Assembly: GCA_018818165.1 (NCBI GenBank)
Contig: JAHISP010000071.1
Location: 124,001 to 188,000, forward strand
Length of the DNA stretch: 64,000 bases
Source of the DNA: Bacteroidota bacterium
Lineage (GTDB): Bacteria; Bacteroidota; Ignavibacteria; Ignavibacteriales; Melioribacteraceae
Direction: 5' to 3'
Shown here: piece after piece, positions 28,869 through 38,242 of the stretch
How the letters are laid out: the number at the start of each line of letters is the position of its first letter
Numbering within the stretch: position 1 is the first letter of the stretch
Notes under the pieces: generated by a model
The model's database searches: none
What the model was told of the DNA's origin: nothing
The model's input: only the letters and a program-made list of their open reading frames with translations
Translations under genes and position numbers: made by a program

Positions 28869-28897
28869 TTGCCAGATTAAAATACTTAATCTGGCAA
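28869..28897 (+). promoter_or_regulatory. tuf-rpsJ intergenic hairpin
   Basis: A perfect 12-bp stem (28869-28880 with 28886-28897, TTGCCAGATTAA and its complement) closes a five-base loop. No T-tract follows, and the rpsJ ribosome binding site begins six bases after it. It could be a leaky terminator, a processing site or a translational control element between the str and S10 gene sets. Confidence 0.65.
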
Positions 28898-28918
28898 ACA
28901 TTTAAGGAGAGAAATATT

Positions 28919-29227
28919 TTGGCAGGTCAAAAAATTAGAATTAAATTAAAATCTTATGATCATATTTTGATTGACAAATCGACTGAAAAAATTATTAAAA
29001 CTGTTAAAAGTTCTGGAGCTGTAGTTTCAGGTCCTATTCCTTTGCCAACAAGAAGATCCGTATATACAGTTTTACGCTCTCCACACGTGGATAAAAAATC
29101 ACGTGAGCAATTTGAAATAAGAGCACATAAAAGAATTATTGATATACATAACTCTAACAACAAAACCGTAGATTCTCTAAGTAAATTAGAAATTCCAGCG
29201 GGTGTTGATATTGAGATTAAGTTATAA
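28919..29227 (+). CDS. rpsJ: 30S ribosomal protein S10 (NusE)
   Basis: S10 is part of the 30S head and also acts with NusB in antitermination. The 102-residue protein has the conserved [40 protein letters not shown] and [14 protein letters not shown]. The start is a TTG (28919) with AAGGAGAG upstream; no ATG occurs at the conserved N-terminus. It leads the S10 gene set after the tuf hairpin. Confidence 0.97.
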   Translation: MAGQKIRIKLKSYDHILIDKSTEKIIKTVKSSGAVVSGPIPLPTRRSVYTVLRSPHVDKKSREQFEIRAHKRIIDIHNSNNKTVDSLSKLEIPAGVDIEIKL

Positions 29228-29237
29228 GGATTATGAG

Positions 29238-29855
29238 ATGCCAGCACTGTTAGGTAAAAAAATAGGAATGACTAATTATTACGCAGAAGATGGAAAAGTT
29301 TCTCCAGTTACTGTACTTGAGGTTGGTCCATGCACTGTTATTTCTATTAAAACGAAAAAAAATGATGGATACGAAGCGCTTCAGTTAGGTTTTGGTGAGA
29401 AAAAAGAAAAACATCTCAATAAACCACAAATTGAAAACTACAAGAAAAATAATTTGAAACCAGCTTCTGTTTTGAAAGAATTTAGAAATTTTAATATTTC
29501 AGAATACAAAATTGGTGATGAATTAAATTCAGAAATGTTTAAAATTGGTGATTTAGTTAAAGTTTCTGGAAAAAGCAAAGGTAAAGGTTTTCAAGGTGTT
29601 ATGAAACGCCATAATTTTGCTGGTGGACAAAGAACTCACGGTCAAGGTGATAGAGAAAGAGCACCTGGTTCAGTAGGACAAAGTTCTTATCCTTCAAGAG
29701 TTTTGAAAGGTATGAAAATGGGTGGAAGAATGGGTTATAAAAGAATAACTACTTCTGGCTTAAAAGTAATTAAAGTTTTTGCTGATAAGAATATTATACT
29801 CGTAAGAGGCGCTGTTCCTGGAGCAATTAATTCAATAGTTGAAATTAAAAAGTAA
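29238..29855 (+). CDS. rplC: 50S ribosomal protein L3
   Basis: L3 is an early-assembly protein close to the peptidyl transferase centre. The 205-residue protein starts PALLGKKIGMTNYYAEDGKV and has the conserved long-loop region GFQGVMKRHNFAGGQRTHGQ and GSVGQSSYPSRVLKGMKMGG. I start at the ATG at 29238, with AAGGATT upstream. The open frame extends 12 codons further back into the end of rpsJ, which is not family sequence. Confidence 0.97.
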   Translation: MPALLGKKIGMTNYYAEDGKVSPVTVLEVGPCTVISIKTKKNDGYEALQLGFGEKKEKHLNKPQIENYKKNNLKPASVLKEFRNFNISEYKIGDELNSEMFKIGDLVKVSGKSKGKGFQGVMKRHNFAGGQRTHGQGDRERAPGSVGQSSYPSRVLKGMKMGGRMGYKRITTSGLKVIKVFADKNIILVRGAVPGAINSIVEIKK

Positions 29856-29863
29856 TTGGTTGA

Positions 29864-30493
29864 ATGATGAAGTTAGATGTTTATAAAATTGACGGTACTC
29901 AAGAAGGGTCTTCTGTAGAATTATCAGAGGATATATTTGGAATTGAACCTAATGACCATGTTATTTATCTTGCTGTAAAGGCTTATTTAGCAAATCAGCG
30001 TCAAGGTACTCATAAAACCAAAGAGCGTAATGAAGTTAGCGGTGGTGGCCGTAAACCATGGAAACAAAAAGGTAGAGGTACTGCAAGAGCTGGTTCTACA
30101 CGTTCTCCTATATGGATTGGTGGTGGTACCATATTTGGACCAAAACCAAGAAATTATAGACAAAAATTGAATAAAAAAGTTAGCAGACTTGCTCGTAAAT
30201 CAGCTTTATCTTATAAAGCAAGTGCAGAACAAATTATTATTGTTGAAGATTTTAATTATGAAAATCCTAAAACAAATGAATTTATTAAAATGCTAGATTC
30301 CTTAAAGATTGCTGGTAAAAAAACTCTTCTTCTTACAGGCGAGCATCAAGAAAATATTTATAAATCTGGTAGAAATATAGATAAAGTTTCAATTTTAGAA
30401 GCGCAAAAAGCATCCACTTATGATTTATTAAATCATCAAGTTTTGTTATTACAAAAAAGTGCTGTTGAAAAATTAGTTAGTGTATTCAATTAA
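29864..30493 (+). CDS. rplD: 50S ribosomal protein L4
   Basis: L4 lines the exit tunnel and in proteobacteria represses the S10 operon. The 209-residue protein has AYLANQRQGTHKTKERNEVS, GGGRKPWKQKGRGTARAGST and the extended-loop segment RSPIWIGGGTIFGPKPRNY. Two adjacent ATG codons (29864 and 29867) could both start translation. There is no S10-leader-like long untranslated region before rpsJ, so L4-mediated control of the E. coli type is not supported. Confidence 0.97.
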   Translation: MMKLDVYKIDGTQEGSSVELSEDIFGIEPNDHVIYLAVKAYLANQRQGTHKTKERNEVSGGGRKPWKQKGRGTARAGSTRSPIWIGGGTIFGPKPRNYRQKLNKKVSRLARKSALSYKASAEQIIIVEDFNYENPKTNEFIKMLDSLKIAGKKTLLLTGEHQENIYKSGRNIDKVSILEAQKASTYDLLNHQVLLLQKSAVEKLVSVFN

Positions 30494-30513
30494 AAGGTTA
30501 ATTGGTATTTAAG

Positions 30514-30807
30514 ATGAATAATATTTTGATAAAGCCCTTAGTTACTGAAAAGATTACAGCACTTATGGAAAAAGAAAACAAGTATGGTTTTATTGTTAAT
30601 CATAAGTCAAATAAGATCGAAATAGCTAAGGCAGTAGAAAAAAGATTTGAGGTAAATGTTGTTGCAATAAATACAATTAAGTATAAAGGCAAAACTAAAA
30701 CACAGTTTACCAAAAAAGGTAGATTTGCTGGAAAAACACCTCAGTTTAAGAAAGCAATTATTACGTTAAAGGAAGGTCAAAAACTTGATCTTTTTGAAGA
30801 AGTGTAG
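30514..30807 (+). CDS. rplW: 50S ribosomal protein L23
   Basis: L23 lies at the tunnel exit and docks trigger factor and SRP. The 97-residue protein starts MNNILIKPLVTEKITALMEK and has YGFIVNHKSNKIEIAKAVEK and RFEVNVVAINTIKYKGK, as in the family. The ATG at 30514 fits the family start. An upstream in-frame TTG (30502) would add four residues. It is separated by only 20 bases from rplD. Confidence 0.96.
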   Translation: MNNILIKPLVTEKITALMEKENKYGFIVNHKSNKIEIAKAVEKRFEVNVVAINTIKYKGKTKTQFTKKGRFAGKTPQFKKAIITLKEGQKLDLFEEV

Positions 30808-30832
30808 AGATTAGGAATTGGAGCTTTATTAA

Positions 30833-31660
30833 ATGGGAATTAGAAAATTAAAACCGAATACTCCTGGAACTAGATATCAGTCTATTTCAACTTTTGATGA
30901 AATTACTAGGTCAACTCCAGAAAAGTCTTTAACTGTTGCACTAAAAAAATCTGGTGGTAGAAATAATCTTGGTAGATTAACTAGTCGTCATATTGGTGGT
31001 GGACATAAAAGAAGATACAGAATTATTGATTTCAAACGTAACAAATTTGATGTGCCAGCAAAAGTATTTTCAATTGAATATGATCCTAATAGATCATGTA
31101 GAATTGCATTACTTCATTATCTTGATGGTGAAAAAAGATACATTCTTGCTCCTGATGGTATTAAAGTAGGTGATATGTTGAAATCAGGTGAAGGTGTTGA
31201 AATTAAAATTGGTAATGCAATGAAGTTGAAAAGTATTCCATTAGGTAGTTTAATTCATAATGTTGAATTAAAGCCTGGAAAAGGTGGGCAATTAGCTCGC
31301 TCTGCTGGAATGTCAATTCAATTAGCTGCAAAAGATGGAAGTTATGCACAATTGAAATTGCCTTCAGGTGAAGTAAGACTAGTTTCTTTAGAGTGTATGG
31401 CTACTTATGGAACTGTTGGAAATTCTGAATTTGAAAATATTAGTCTTGGTAAGGCTGGTAGAAATAGATGGTTAGGAAGAAGACCAAAAGTTCGTGGTGT
31501 TGTTATGAATCCTGTTGACCATCCTATGGGTGGTGGTGAAGGAAGAACTTCTGGTGGTGGTCATCCTGTTTCTCCTTGGGGTCAACCTGCTAAAGGTTTT
31601 AAAACAAGAAAGAAAAAGAACGAATCAAATAAATTTATTGTTAAACGAAGAAAGAAATAA
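30833..31660 (+). CDS. rplB: 50S ribosomal protein L2
   Basis: L2 is needed for subunit joining and peptidyl transfer. The 275-residue protein has [33 protein letters not shown] and the C-terminal [20 protein letters not shown] with [20 protein letters not shown]. The conserved His in DHPMGGG is present. The length is normal and the gene ends 13 bases before rpsS. Confidence 0.98.
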   Translation: MGIRKLKPNTPGTRYQSISTFDEITRSTPEKSLTVALKKSGGRNNLGRLTSRHIGGGHKRRYRIIDFKRNKFDVPAKVFSIEYDPNRSCRIALLHYLDGEKRYILAPDGIKVGDMLKSGEGVEIKIGNAMKLKSIPLGSLIHNVELKPGKGGQLARSAGMSIQLAAKDGSYAQLKLPSGEVRLVSLECMATYGTVGNSEFENISLGKAGRNRWLGRRPKVRGVVMNPVDHPMGGGEGRTSGGGHPVSPWGQPAKGFKTRKKKNESNKFIVKRRKK

Positions 31661-31673
31661 TTAGAGATTAAGT

Positions 31674-31964
31674 ATGCCAAGATCAGTTAAGAAAGGCCCA
31701 TTTATTGATGCAAAGTTGGAAAAAAAAGTACAACAATTAAACGATACTAATCAAAAGAAGATTATTAAAACGTGGTCACGTTCTACTACTATTTCTCCTG
31801 ATTTTGTAGGACACACAATTGCAGTTCATAATGGTAACAAGATGATTCCTGTTTATATTTCAGAAAACATGGTTGGACATAAACTTGGAGAGTTTTCTCC
31901 TACAAGAATATTTAGAGGACATCCAATGTCTAAGGCTGAAAAAGCATCTAAAATGAGAAAATAA
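31674..31964 (+). CDS. rpsS: 30S ribosomal protein S19
   Basis: S19 is in the 30S head near the A-site tRNA. The 96-residue protein begins [19 protein letters not shown] and has [20 protein letters not shown] and [19 protein letters not shown], which match the family along its length. It lies in the standard place between rplB and rplV, with short spacers on both sides (13 and 21 bases). Confidence 0.98.
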   Translation: MPRSVKKGPFIDAKLEKKVQQLNDTNQKKIIKTWSRSTTISPDFVGHTIAVHNGNKMIPVYISENMVGHKLGEFSPTRIFRGHPMSKAEKASKMRK

Positions 31965-31985
31965 TTTTAATAAGGTATTTGATAA

Positions 31986-32330
31986 ATGGAAGCAAGAGCA
32001 ACTCATAAACATATTGGCTCATCTCCAAGAAAGATGAGATTAGTAGTTGACCTCATTAGAGGTATTGGAGTAGAAAAAGCTATAGAAATTTTACACTTCA
32101 GTCCTAAACATCCTGCAAAAGATGCAGAGAAAGTTTTAAGATCAGCTATTTCTAATCTGTTAAATAAAGATCAAGAATCTAATTTAGAACCTTCAGATTT
32201 ATTTGTTAAAGAAGCATTTGTAAATCAAGGTCCTTCGTTAAAAAGAATGCTACCTGCACCAATGGGTAGAGCTTTTAGAATGAGAAAAAGATCTAATCAC
32301 TTAACCATAGTAGTAGCTAGCAAAAGTTAG
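31986..32330 (+). CDS. rplV: 50S ribosomal protein L22
   Basis: L22 spans the exit tunnel and contacts all 23S domains. The 114-residue protein has HIGSSPRKMRLVVDLIRGIG near the start, PAKDAEKVLRSAISNLLNKD in the middle and the tunnel loop GPSLKRMLPAPMGRAFRMRK. The loop shows no deletion of the kind linked to macrolide resistance. It precedes rpsC by 12 bases. Confidence 0.97.
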   Translation: MEARATHKHIGSSPRKMRLVVDLIRGIGVEKAIEILHFSPKHPAKDAEKVLRSAISNLLNKDQESNLEPSDLFVKEAFVNQGPSLKRMLPAPMGRAFRMRKRSNHLTIVVASKS

Positions 32331-32342
32331 TAGGAGGAATAT

Positions 32343-32987
32343 TTGGGTCAGAAAGTTAATCCAATAGGTTTTAGAGTTGGTATTATTCGTGGTTGGGAAT
32401 CCAACTGGTATGAAAATGGTAGTTATGCTACTAAGTTAAATGAAGATAAAAAATTAAGATTGTATATTAGAAATCGCTTAAAAAAAGCTGGTATTTCTAG
32501 AATTATTATTGACCGTACATCTAAAAATATTGTTATCACTATACATACTTCTCGTCCTGGTGTTGTAATTGGTAAAAGCGGTAAAGAGATTGCTCAAATT
32601 GAACAAGAATTAAAGAGCATAACTGATGATAAAGAAGTTAAAGTTCAAATTACTGAAATTAAAAGACCAGAATTAGATGCATTTTTAGTGGCTGAAAACA
32701 TTGGTGTTCAACTTAAAGGTAGAATATCTTTTAGACGTGCAATGAAATCGGCTATTACTTCTGCAAGAAGAATGGGTGCGGAAGGTATTAGAGTTAAATG
32801 TGGTGGTCGTTTAGGTGGTGCTGAAATGGCAAGATCAGAACAGTATAAAGAAGGAAAAATACCTTTACATACTTTGCGAGCTGATATTGATTATGGTACG
32901 TTTACGGCGCAAACTATTTATGGTTCAATTGGTATAAAAGTTTGGATCTATAAAGGTGAAGTTTTAGGAAAAAGATTATCTGACTAA
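32343..32987 (+). CDS. rpsC: 30S ribosomal protein S3
   Basis: S3 forms part of the mRNA entry channel. The 214-residue protein starts [20 protein letters not shown] after the initiator and has the KH domain segment [20 protein letters not shown] and the C-terminal [20 protein letters not shown]. The start is TTG at 32343 with AGGAGG at the usual spacing. No other start codon fits the conserved N-terminus. Confidence 0.97.
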   Translation: MGQKVNPIGFRVGIIRGWESNWYENGSYATKLNEDKKLRLYIRNRLKKAGISRIIIDRTSKNIVITIHTSRPGVVIGKSGKEIAQIEQELKSITDDKEVKVQITEIKRPELDAFLVAENIGVQLKGRISFRRAMKSAITSARRMGAEGIRVKCGGRLGGAEMARSEQYKEGKIPLHTLRADIDYGTFTAQTIYGSIGIKVWIYKGEVLGKRLSD

Positions 32988-33007
32988 GAGTTTGAGGAGT
33001 TGTTCTG

Positions 33008-33430
33008 ATGTTAATGCCCAAAAGAGTAAAATTTAGAAAATCACATAGAGGTAGAAGAAAAGGCAAAGCCTTTCGTGGAAGCACGATTAATTTTGGCGAT
33101 TTTGCTATTAAAGCTACTGAAGCAGGTTGGATTACAAGCCGACAAATTGAAGCGTGTCGTGTTGCTATCACTCGAACTATGAAACGTGATGGTAAAGTTT
33201 GGATTCGTATATTCCCTGATAAACCAGTATCAAAAAAACCATTGGAAACAAGAATGGGTAAAGGTAAAGGTAATCCTGAGTTTTGGGTTGCTGTGGTTAA
33301 ACCTGGAAGAATTCTTTTTGAAGTTACAGGCGTTTCAAAGGAACTAGCTATGAAAGCATTTACCTTAGCTGGTCATAAATTGCCAATTAAAACAACTACT
33401 TCAGTTAGACCTGACTTCGAAGAAAATTAA
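33008..33430 (+). CDS. rplP: 50S ribosomal protein L16
   Basis: L16 positions A-site tRNA in the large subunit. The 140-residue protein starts [20 protein letters not shown] and has [20 protein letters not shown] and the central [19 protein letters not shown]. The start at 33008 fits the family pattern ML-x-P-K-R; a second ATG at 33014 is less likely. It is followed at 15 bases by rpmC. Confidence 0.97.
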   Translation: MLMPKRVKFRKSHRGRRKGKAFRGSTINFGDFAIKATEAGWITSRQIEACRVAITRTMKRDGKVWIRIFPDKPVSKKPLETRMGKGKGNPEFWVAVVKPGRILFEVTGVSKELAMKAFTLAGHKLPIKTTTSVRPDFEEN

Positions 33431-33445
33431 ATTAAGGATTGTAAG

Positions 33446-33658
33446 ATGAAGATCTACGAAATTCGTGAAATGAGCGATGAAGAAATATTGAAGAGAATAG
33501 AAGATAACGGTAATAACTTAATTGATCTTCGTTTTTCACATGAACTAAAAAACTTAACTAATACTGCAAAATTAAATATATTGAAAAAAGATATTGCAAA
33601 AATGAAAACTGTGCTAAAAGAACGTGAACTTAATGCACCAGTGGCTGATAAAGATTAA
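33446..33658 (+). CDS. rpmC: 50S ribosomal protein L29
   Basis: L29 lies next to L23 at the tunnel exit. The 70-residue, two-helix protein starts MKIYEIREMSDEEILKRIED and has the conserved LIDLRFSHELKNLTNTAKL, followed by IAKMKTVLKERE. It is slightly longer than the usual 60-67 residues because of a short polar C-terminal tail. The position between rplP and rpsQ confirms it. Confidence 0.96.
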   Translation: MKIYEIREMSDEEILKRIEDNGNNLIDLRFSHELKNLTNTAKLNILKKDIAKMKTVLKERELNAPVADKD

Positions 33659-33678
33659 TTTAGGAAATTGGAATAAGA

Positions 33679-33936
33679 ATGGAAACTAGAGCTTTAAGAA
33701 AAACTAGAATTGGTGTTGTTATTAAAAATGGCATGGAAAAAAGTATTACTATTGCGATTGAAAGAAAGGTAGCACATCCTATCTATAAAAAGTATTTCAA
33801 AAAAACAACTAAGCTCATTGTTCACGATGAAAAAAATGAATGTAATGTAGGCGATGTTGTGAAAATAATGGAAACGCGTCCAATTAGTAAAAATAAAAAT
33901 TGGCGATTAGTTGAAATAGTTGAAAAAGCTAAGTAA
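33679..33936 (+). CDS. rpsQ: 30S ribosomal protein S17
   Basis: S17 is an early 30S assembly protein with an OB fold. The 85-residue protein has [39 protein letters not shown] and [20 protein letters not shown], followed by [13 protein letters not shown]. All are family hallmarks. It sits between rpmC and rplN with spacers of 20 and 26 bases. Confidence 0.97.
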   Translation: METRALRKTRIGVVIKNGMEKSITIAIERKVAHPIYKKYFKKTTKLIVHDEKNECNVGDVVKIMETRPISKNKNWRLVEIVEKAK

Positions 33937-33962
33937 TAGCCAGCAATTAGGAGAGTTTTGAA

Positions 33963-34331
33963 ATGATTCAAGCAGAAACAAGATTAGCAGTTGCAGATAA
34001 TTCTGGCGCTAAAAAAATTATGTGTATAAAAGTACTTGGTGGCAGTGGTAGAAAATACGCCAGCGTTGGTGATGTAATAGTTGTTACAGTAAAATCAGCT
34101 ATTCCTCATGGTGGTGTTAAAAAAGGTGAAGTTTCAAAAGCTGTGGTTGTAAGAACTGCTAAAGAAGTTAGACGTAATGATGGTTCATACATCAGATTTG
34201 ACGAAAATGCGGCTGTTTTATTAAATGCACAAAATGAGCCACGTGGTACTCGTATTTTTGGACCTGTTGCAAGAGAACTTCGTGACAAGAAATTTATGAA
34301 AATTATTTCACTTGCACCTGAAGTATTATAA
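33963..34331 (+). CDS. rplN: 50S ribosomal protein L14
   Basis: L14 forms an intersubunit bridge and binds the silencing factor RsfS. The 122-residue protein starts [20 protein letters not shown] and has [20 protein letters not shown] and [20 protein letters not shown], ending ISLAPEVL, a textbook L14 end. AGGAGAG precedes the ATG. It follows rpsQ in the standard order. Confidence 0.98.
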   Translation: MIQAETRLAVADNSGAKKIMCIKVLGGSGRKYASVGDVIVVTVKSAIPHGGVKKGEVSKAVVVRTAKEVRRNDGSYIRFDENAAVLLNAQNEPRGTRIFGPVARELRDKKFMKIISLAPEVL

Positions 34332-34343
34332 AATAAGGATTTT

Positions 34344-34673
34344 GTGAAAATGAAAATTAGAAAAAATGATAATGTAATTATAATAGCTGGTAACTCAAAA
34401 GGCAGTACAGGTAAAGTTCTTAAAGTATTTCCAAAAGACAATAGAGTTATTGTTGAAGGTGTGAGTCTTAGAAAAAGACATACTAAACCAAATCAAGCTA
34501 ATCCACAAGGTGGAATTATTGAAATGGAAGCACCTATAAATGTTTCAAACGTTATGTTAGTTGATCCTAAATCAGGTAAACCTACTAAAATTGGCTCAAA
34601 AGTTATTATTGATGATAAAACAAACAAAAAGAAAATAGTTAGAGTTAGTAAGAAAAGTGGCGAAATGCTTTAA
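34344..34673 (+). CDS. rplX: 50S ribosomal protein L24
   Basis: L24 is an assembly initiator protein with a KOW motif. The 109-residue protein has [40 protein letters not shown] and [20 protein letters not shown]. Two starts are possible: GTG at 34344, four bases after AAGGAT, or ATG at 34350, which gives 107 residues at a wider spacing. The family call does not depend on this. Confidence 0.96.
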   Translation: MKMKIRKNDNVIIIAGNSKGSTGKVLKVFPKDNRVIVEGVSLRKRHTKPNQANPQGGIIEMEAPINVSNVMLVDPKSGKPTKIGSKVIIDDKTNKKKIVRVSKKSGEML

Positions 34674-34698
34674 TTGAATTTAAGGATTAAGACAAAAA

Positions 34699-35304
34699 AT
34701 GGCAAAGAAAGAAAAAAGTGAAGATGTGGTTAAAGAAATTGGTAATGTAAAAGTTCCTTTATTTCTATTAGAAAAATATAAATCTGAAATAGTTGCGCTA
34801 ATGATGGAAAAATTTTCATATAGTAATATTATGGAAGTTCCTAAGTTAGAAAAAATAGTTGTTAATATGGGTGTTGGTGAAGCAGTTAATGATTCTAAAA
34901 TACTCGATGCTGCTGTTAAGGATTTAGAAACAATCACTGGACAGAAGGCTCAAATTAGATTAGCTAAAACATCTATCTCTAATTTTAAACTTCGTGAAGG
35001 AATGAAAATTGGTGCCAAAGTTACTCTTCGTGACAGAAAAATGTATGAATTTCTAAATAGATTAATTTCTATTGCATTACCTCGTGTTCGTGATTTTAGA
35101 GGTATTCCAGATAAATCCTTTGATGGAAGAGGTAATTATACTCTTGGTATTAAAGAGCAAATTATTTTTCCAGAAATTGACGTTGAAAAAATTAATAAAG
35201 TTGTAGGAATGGATGTTACATTTGTTACAACTGCTAAAACTGATAATGAAGCTTATGAATTATTATTAGCTTTTGGCGTTCCTTTTAAGAAAAAACAAGC
35301 TTAG
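34699..35304 (+). CDS. rplE: 50S ribosomal protein L5
   Basis: L5 binds 5S rRNA and touches P-site tRNA. The 201-residue protein has the conserved [60 protein letters not shown] and [20 protein letters not shown]. It has about 20 extra polar N-terminal residues ([16 protein letters not shown]) compared with the typical ~180-residue length. The start follows AAGGATT; an internal ATG at residue 36 would be too short. Confidence 0.96.
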   Translation: MAKKEKSEDVVKEIGNVKVPLFLLEKYKSEIVALMMEKFSYSNIMEVPKLEKIVVNMGVGEAVNDSKILDAAVKDLETITGQKAQIRLAKTSISNFKLREGMKIGAKVTLRDRKMYEFLNRLISIALPRVRDFRGIPDKSFDGRGNYTLGIKEQIIFPEIDVEKINKVVGMDVTFVTTAKTDNEAYELLLAFGVPFKKKQA

Positions 35305-35317
35305 GTGGTATATTTAG

Positions 35318-35587
35318 ATGGCAAGAAAATCAATAATAGCTAGAGAAGCTAAGAGAAGAAAAGTTGTTGAACAGTATGCAGCTATTAGAAAAGAATTAAA
35401 AGAAAATAACGATTATGAAGCATTACAAAAACTACCTAAAAATGCTTCTCCTGTTAGGTTAAAAAATAGATGTACTATGACAGGAAGATCAAGAGGTTAT
35501 TATAGAAAATTTGGAATTTCGAGACTTGTTTTTAGAGAAATGGCTCTTAAAGGGGAAATTCCTGGAATAAAAAAAGCCAGTTGGTAA
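35318..35587 (+). CDS. rpsN: 30S ribosomal protein S14 (zinc-independent form)
   Basis: S14 completes the 30S head. At 89 residues this is the long form, with [20 protein letters not shown] and [20 protein letters not shown] as the conserved C-terminal half. The zinc-ribbon cysteines of the short form are missing (only one Cys, in NRCTMTG), so it is the C-minus type. It lies between rplE and rpsH in the spc order. Confidence 0.97.
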   Translation: MARKSIIAREAKRRKVVEQYAAIRKELKENNDYEALQKLPKNASPVRLKNRCTMTGRSRGYYRKFGISRLVFREMALKGEIPGIKKASW

Positions 35588-35606
35588 AATATTAGGAGAT
35601 TATAAT

Positions 35607-36002
35607 ATGCCAGTTACTGATCCAGTTGCTGATTTTTTGACTAGAATTAGAAATGCAATAAGTGCAAAAAAAAGATTTGTAGATATACCATCTTCTAATA
35701 TGAAAGTTGGTTTAGCAGAGATATTGAAAAATTCAAAATTCATTGTTGATTACAATGTAACAGAAGATAATAAACAAAACGTTATCAGAATATTCCTTAA
35801 ATATATTAATGGTGAATCTTCTATCAGCGGATTGAAAAGAATAAGCACTCCTGGTCTTCGTAATTATGTCGATTTTGAGAATATTCCTAGAGTATTAAAT
35901 GGATTAGGAATTGCTATTATTTCAACTTCAAAAGGTTTGTTAACTGATAAAGAAGCAAAAAGAGCCGCTATTGGTGGCGAAGTGATTTGTCACATTTGGT
36001 AA
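35607..36002 (+). CDS. rpsH: 30S ribosomal protein S8
   Basis: S8 is a primary 16S-binding protein and, in E. coli, the spc operon repressor. The 131-residue protein starts [20 protein letters not shown] and ends with the diagnostic [20 protein letters not shown] and [11 protein letters not shown]. An AGGAGAT ribosome binding site precedes the ATG. The normal length and order leave no doubt. Confidence 0.98.
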   Translation: MPVTDPVADFLTRIRNAISAKKRFVDIPSSNMKVGLAEILKNSKFIVDYNVTEDNKQNVIRIFLKYINGESSISGLKRISTPGLRNYVDFENIPRVLNGLGIAIISTSKGLLTDKEAKRAAIGGEVICHIW

Positions 36003-36024
36003 ATATTTGAACGGAGAAGATTAA

Positions 36025-36558
36025 GTGTCAAGAATAGGTAAAAATCCAGTTAATATTAAAGATGTTACTTTTACTAAGGATGGTCAAAATATAAAAGTAA
36101 AAGGTAAATTAGGTGAATTAGAAATGACAGTTCATCCAAATATTAATGTTGAGGTAGATGGCGATCAAGTTTTAGTTAAACGTGAAAACGATCAAAAAGA
36201 AAATAGAGCATTACATGGTTTAACAAGAGCTTTAATTCAAAATATGGTTACTGGTGTTTCAGAAGGTTATGGTAAAACTTTAGATATAGTTGGTGTTGGT
36301 TATAAAGCTGAATTAAAGGAAAATAGTTTATTCTTAAATATTGGTTATTCACATCCAATATATTTTATGCCTCCTAAAGAAATTTCTTTGGAAGTTCCTG
36401 TACCAACACAAATTAAAATTAGTGGTATAGATAAAGAATTAGTTGGTCTAGTTGCTGCTAAAATTAGATCAATTAGAAAACCAGAACCATACAAAGGTAA
36501 AGGTATTAAGTATAGTAACGAAGTAATTGTTAAGAAAGCTGGTAAAACCGCTAAATAA
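36025..36558 (+). CDS. rplF: 50S ribosomal protein L6
   Basis: L6 sits near the factor-binding centre. The 177-residue protein starts SRIGKNPVNIKDVTFTKDG and has RALHGLTRALIQNMVTGVSE, LDIVGVGYKAELKENSLFLN and the C-terminal KIRSIRKPEPYKGKGIKYSN. The start is a GTG preceded by CGGAGAAGATTAA. It is followed by rplR at 30 bases. Confidence 0.98.
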   Translation: MSRIGKNPVNIKDVTFTKDGQNIKVKGKLGELEMTVHPNINVEVDGDQVLVKRENDQKENRALHGLTRALIQNMVTGVSEGYGKTLDIVGVGYKAELKENSLFLNIGYSHPIYFMPPKEISLEVPVPTQIKISGIDKELVGLVAAKIRSIRKPEPYKGKGIKYSNEVIVKKAGKTAK

Positions 36559-36588
36559 TTTTATTAAGGTAAGAGATTAGAGTTAAAT

Positions 36589-36954
36589 ATGTTAAAAAGA
36601 ATTAAACAACGTAAAGAAAGAAAAATCAAAAGAGTTAGAAAGAATCTATTTGGTACCCCAGAAAGACCACGTTTAACAGTATTTAAAAGTTTGAATCATA
36701 TTTATGCTCAAATTATTGATGATACTCAAGGTAAAACTTTAGCTGCTGCTTCTACTTTATCTAAAGAAATTGTTGATGAATTGGCAAATGCTAAAACAAA
36801 TATTGAAAAAAGTAAAATTGTTGGTAATCTTTGTGCAAAAGTTGCGTTAGAAAATAAAATTGAAAAAGTTGTTTTTGATAGAGGAATTAATAAATATCAT
36901 GGACGAGTTAAAGCTATTGCAGATGGTGCACGCGAAGGTGGATTAAAGTTTTAA
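36589..36954 (+). CDS. rplR: 50S ribosomal protein L18
   Basis: L18 binds 5S rRNA. The 121-residue protein has [39 protein letters not shown] and the C-terminal [20 protein letters not shown] with AREGGLKF. The N-terminus is very basic, as usual. Its stop lies only five bases before a tRNA-Gln gene, so the transcript must be cut there if read through to rpsE. Confidence 0.97.
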   Translation: MLKRIKQRKERKIKRVRKNLFGTPERPRLTVFKSLNHIYAQIIDDTQGKTLAAASTLSKEIVDELANAKTNIEKSKIVGNLCAKVALENKIEKVVFDRGINKYHGRVKAIADGAREGGLKF

Positions 36955-36959
36955 ATATT

Positions 36960-37030
36960 AGTCCCATGGTGTAATGGTAGCACATCAGTTTTTGGAGCTG
37001 AGAGTTTTGGTTCAAATCCAGGTGGGACTG
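36960..37030 (+). tRNA. tRNA-Gln (anticodon TTG) inside the spc gene set
   Basis: Acceptor AGTCCCA pairs perfectly with TGGGACT, D arm GTGT/GCAC, anticodon stem TCAGT/GCTGA with loop TTTTGGA (anticodon TTG), and T arm TTTGG/CCAGG around TTCAAAT. The discriminator is G. At 71 bases it is complete, without encoded CCA. It lies between rplR (five bases upstream) and rpsE (31 bases downstream), on the same strand as the operon. Confidence 0.95.
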
Positions 37031-37061
37031 CAAAGAAAATATGTAATTATTGGAGATAAAA

Positions 37062-37568
37062 TTGAAGCCAAAAAAAGTACAAAACACAGATGGATTAAAA
37101 GAAAAAGTTGTACACATTAACCGTGTTGCAAAAGTGGTTAAAGGTGGTAGAAGATTTAGTTTTAATGCCATTGTTGTTGTTGGTGACGGTAAAGGTACTG
37201 TTGGTGTTGGGCTCGGTAAAGCTAATGAAGTTACTGATGCAATATCAAAAGGAATAGATGATGCTAAGAAAAATGTTAAAACTGTTACTTTAGTTAAAGG
37301 AACAATACCTCATAAAATTATAGGTAGATATGGTGCTGGTAAAGTTTTATTAAAACCTGCTTCTCCTGGTACTGGTGTTATTGCTGGTGGTGGAGTTAGA
37401 GCTGTGTTAGAATCTGCTGGTGTTGAAAATATTTTAACAAAATCTCTAGGTTCAAGTAACCCACATAATCAAGTTAAAGCTACTTTAAACGGATTATTAG
37501 ATTTAATTGATGCAAATAAAATGGCTGCAAAACGTGGTATGGCAGTTGAAGAATTGTTTAACGCCTAA
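37062..37568 (+). CDS. rpsE: 30S ribosomal protein S5
   Basis: S5 helps form the mRNA entry site and affects decoding accuracy. The 168-residue protein has [40 protein letters not shown], and the C-terminal [20 protein letters not shown] and [21 protein letters not shown] start at TTG 37062, six bases after GGAG. A TTG four codons earlier overlaps that ribosome binding site and is less likely. It is separated from rplR by the tRNA-Gln gene. Confidence 0.96.
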   Translation: MKPKKVQNTDGLKEKVVHINRVAKVVKGGRRFSFNAIVVVGDGKGTVGVGLGKANEVTDAISKGIDDAKKNVKTVTLVKGTIPHKIIGRYGAGKVLLKPASPGTGVIAGGGVRAVLESAGVENILTKSLGSSNPHNQVKATLNGLLDLIDANKMAAKRGMAVEELFNA

Positions 37569-37580
37569 TTGAGGAATGGA

Positions 37581-37769
37581 ATGGCTAAGAAATTAAACAT
37601 TACACAAACGAAAAGTGTTATTGATAGACCAAAAACTCAAAAATTAACAATTGAGTCTTTGGGTTTAGGAAGACCTAATTATAATATAATTCATAACGAT
37701 ACACCTCAAATTAGAGGAATGATAAATAAAGTATCGCATTTATTAAAAGTTGAAGAAATTGAAGAGTAG
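37581..37769 (+). CDS. rpmD: 50S ribosomal protein L30
   Basis: L30 is a small 50S protein. The 62-residue product has the family pattern: basic start [20 protein letters not shown], the turn [20 protein letters not shown], and [16 protein letters not shown] at the end. The ATG at 37581 is chosen over an in-frame TTG (37569) because GAGGAATGG precedes it and the family starts there. It lies between rpsE and rplO. Confidence 0.95.
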   Translation: MAKKLNITQTKSVIDRPKTQKLTIESLGLGRPNYNIIHNDTPQIRGMINKVSHLLKVEEIEE

Positions 37770-37777
37770 GCAATTGA

Positions 37778-38242
37778 ATGGATATTCTAAGTAATCTTAA
37801 AGCCGCTGAAGGCGCAACAAAAAATAGAAAACGAATTGCTCGTGGTGAGGGATCTGGACGTGGTGGTACAGCTACAAAAGGTTCTAACGGACAAAAGTCA
37901 AGATCTGGGTATAAATATCGTGCATGGTTTGAAGGTGGTCAAATGCCTTTACAACGCCGAGTGCCAAAAAGAGGATTTACAAGTCCTTTCAAGATATATT
38001 ACCAAGTTGTTAATGTAAGTGATATACAAAAGCTTATAGACGATAAAAAAGTTATTGATGGTATAATTAATGATGTAGTGCTTTATAAAAATGGTGTTAT
38101 CTCAAAAGGTGCAGCTCCTTTCAAAGTTCTTGGAATGGGAGATTTAACTGCAAAAGTTGAGGTTACAGCTCATCGTTTTAGTAATTCTGCAAAAGAAAAA
38201 ATTGAAGCTGCTGGCGGAACAATTAAAGAGATTAAAGGCTAA
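37778..38242 (+). CDS. rplO: 50S ribosomal protein L15
   Basis: L15 is a late-assembly 50S protein. The 154-residue product has the Gly/Arg-rich N-terminal part (RIARGEGSGRGGTATKGSNG, QKSRSGYKYRAWFEGGQMPL, QRRVPKRGF) and the C-terminal KVEVTAHRFSNSAKEKIEAAG. Its stop codon shares one base with the secY start (TAATG), a common rplO-secY coupling. Confidence 0.97.
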   Translation: MDILSNLKAAEGATKNRKRIARGEGSGRGGTATKGSNGQKSRSGYKYRAWFEGGQMPLQRRVPKRGFTSPFKIYYQVVNVSDIQKLIDDKKVIDGIINDVVLYKNGVISKGAAPFKVLGMGDLTAKVEVTAHRFSNSAKEKIEAAGGTIKEIKG

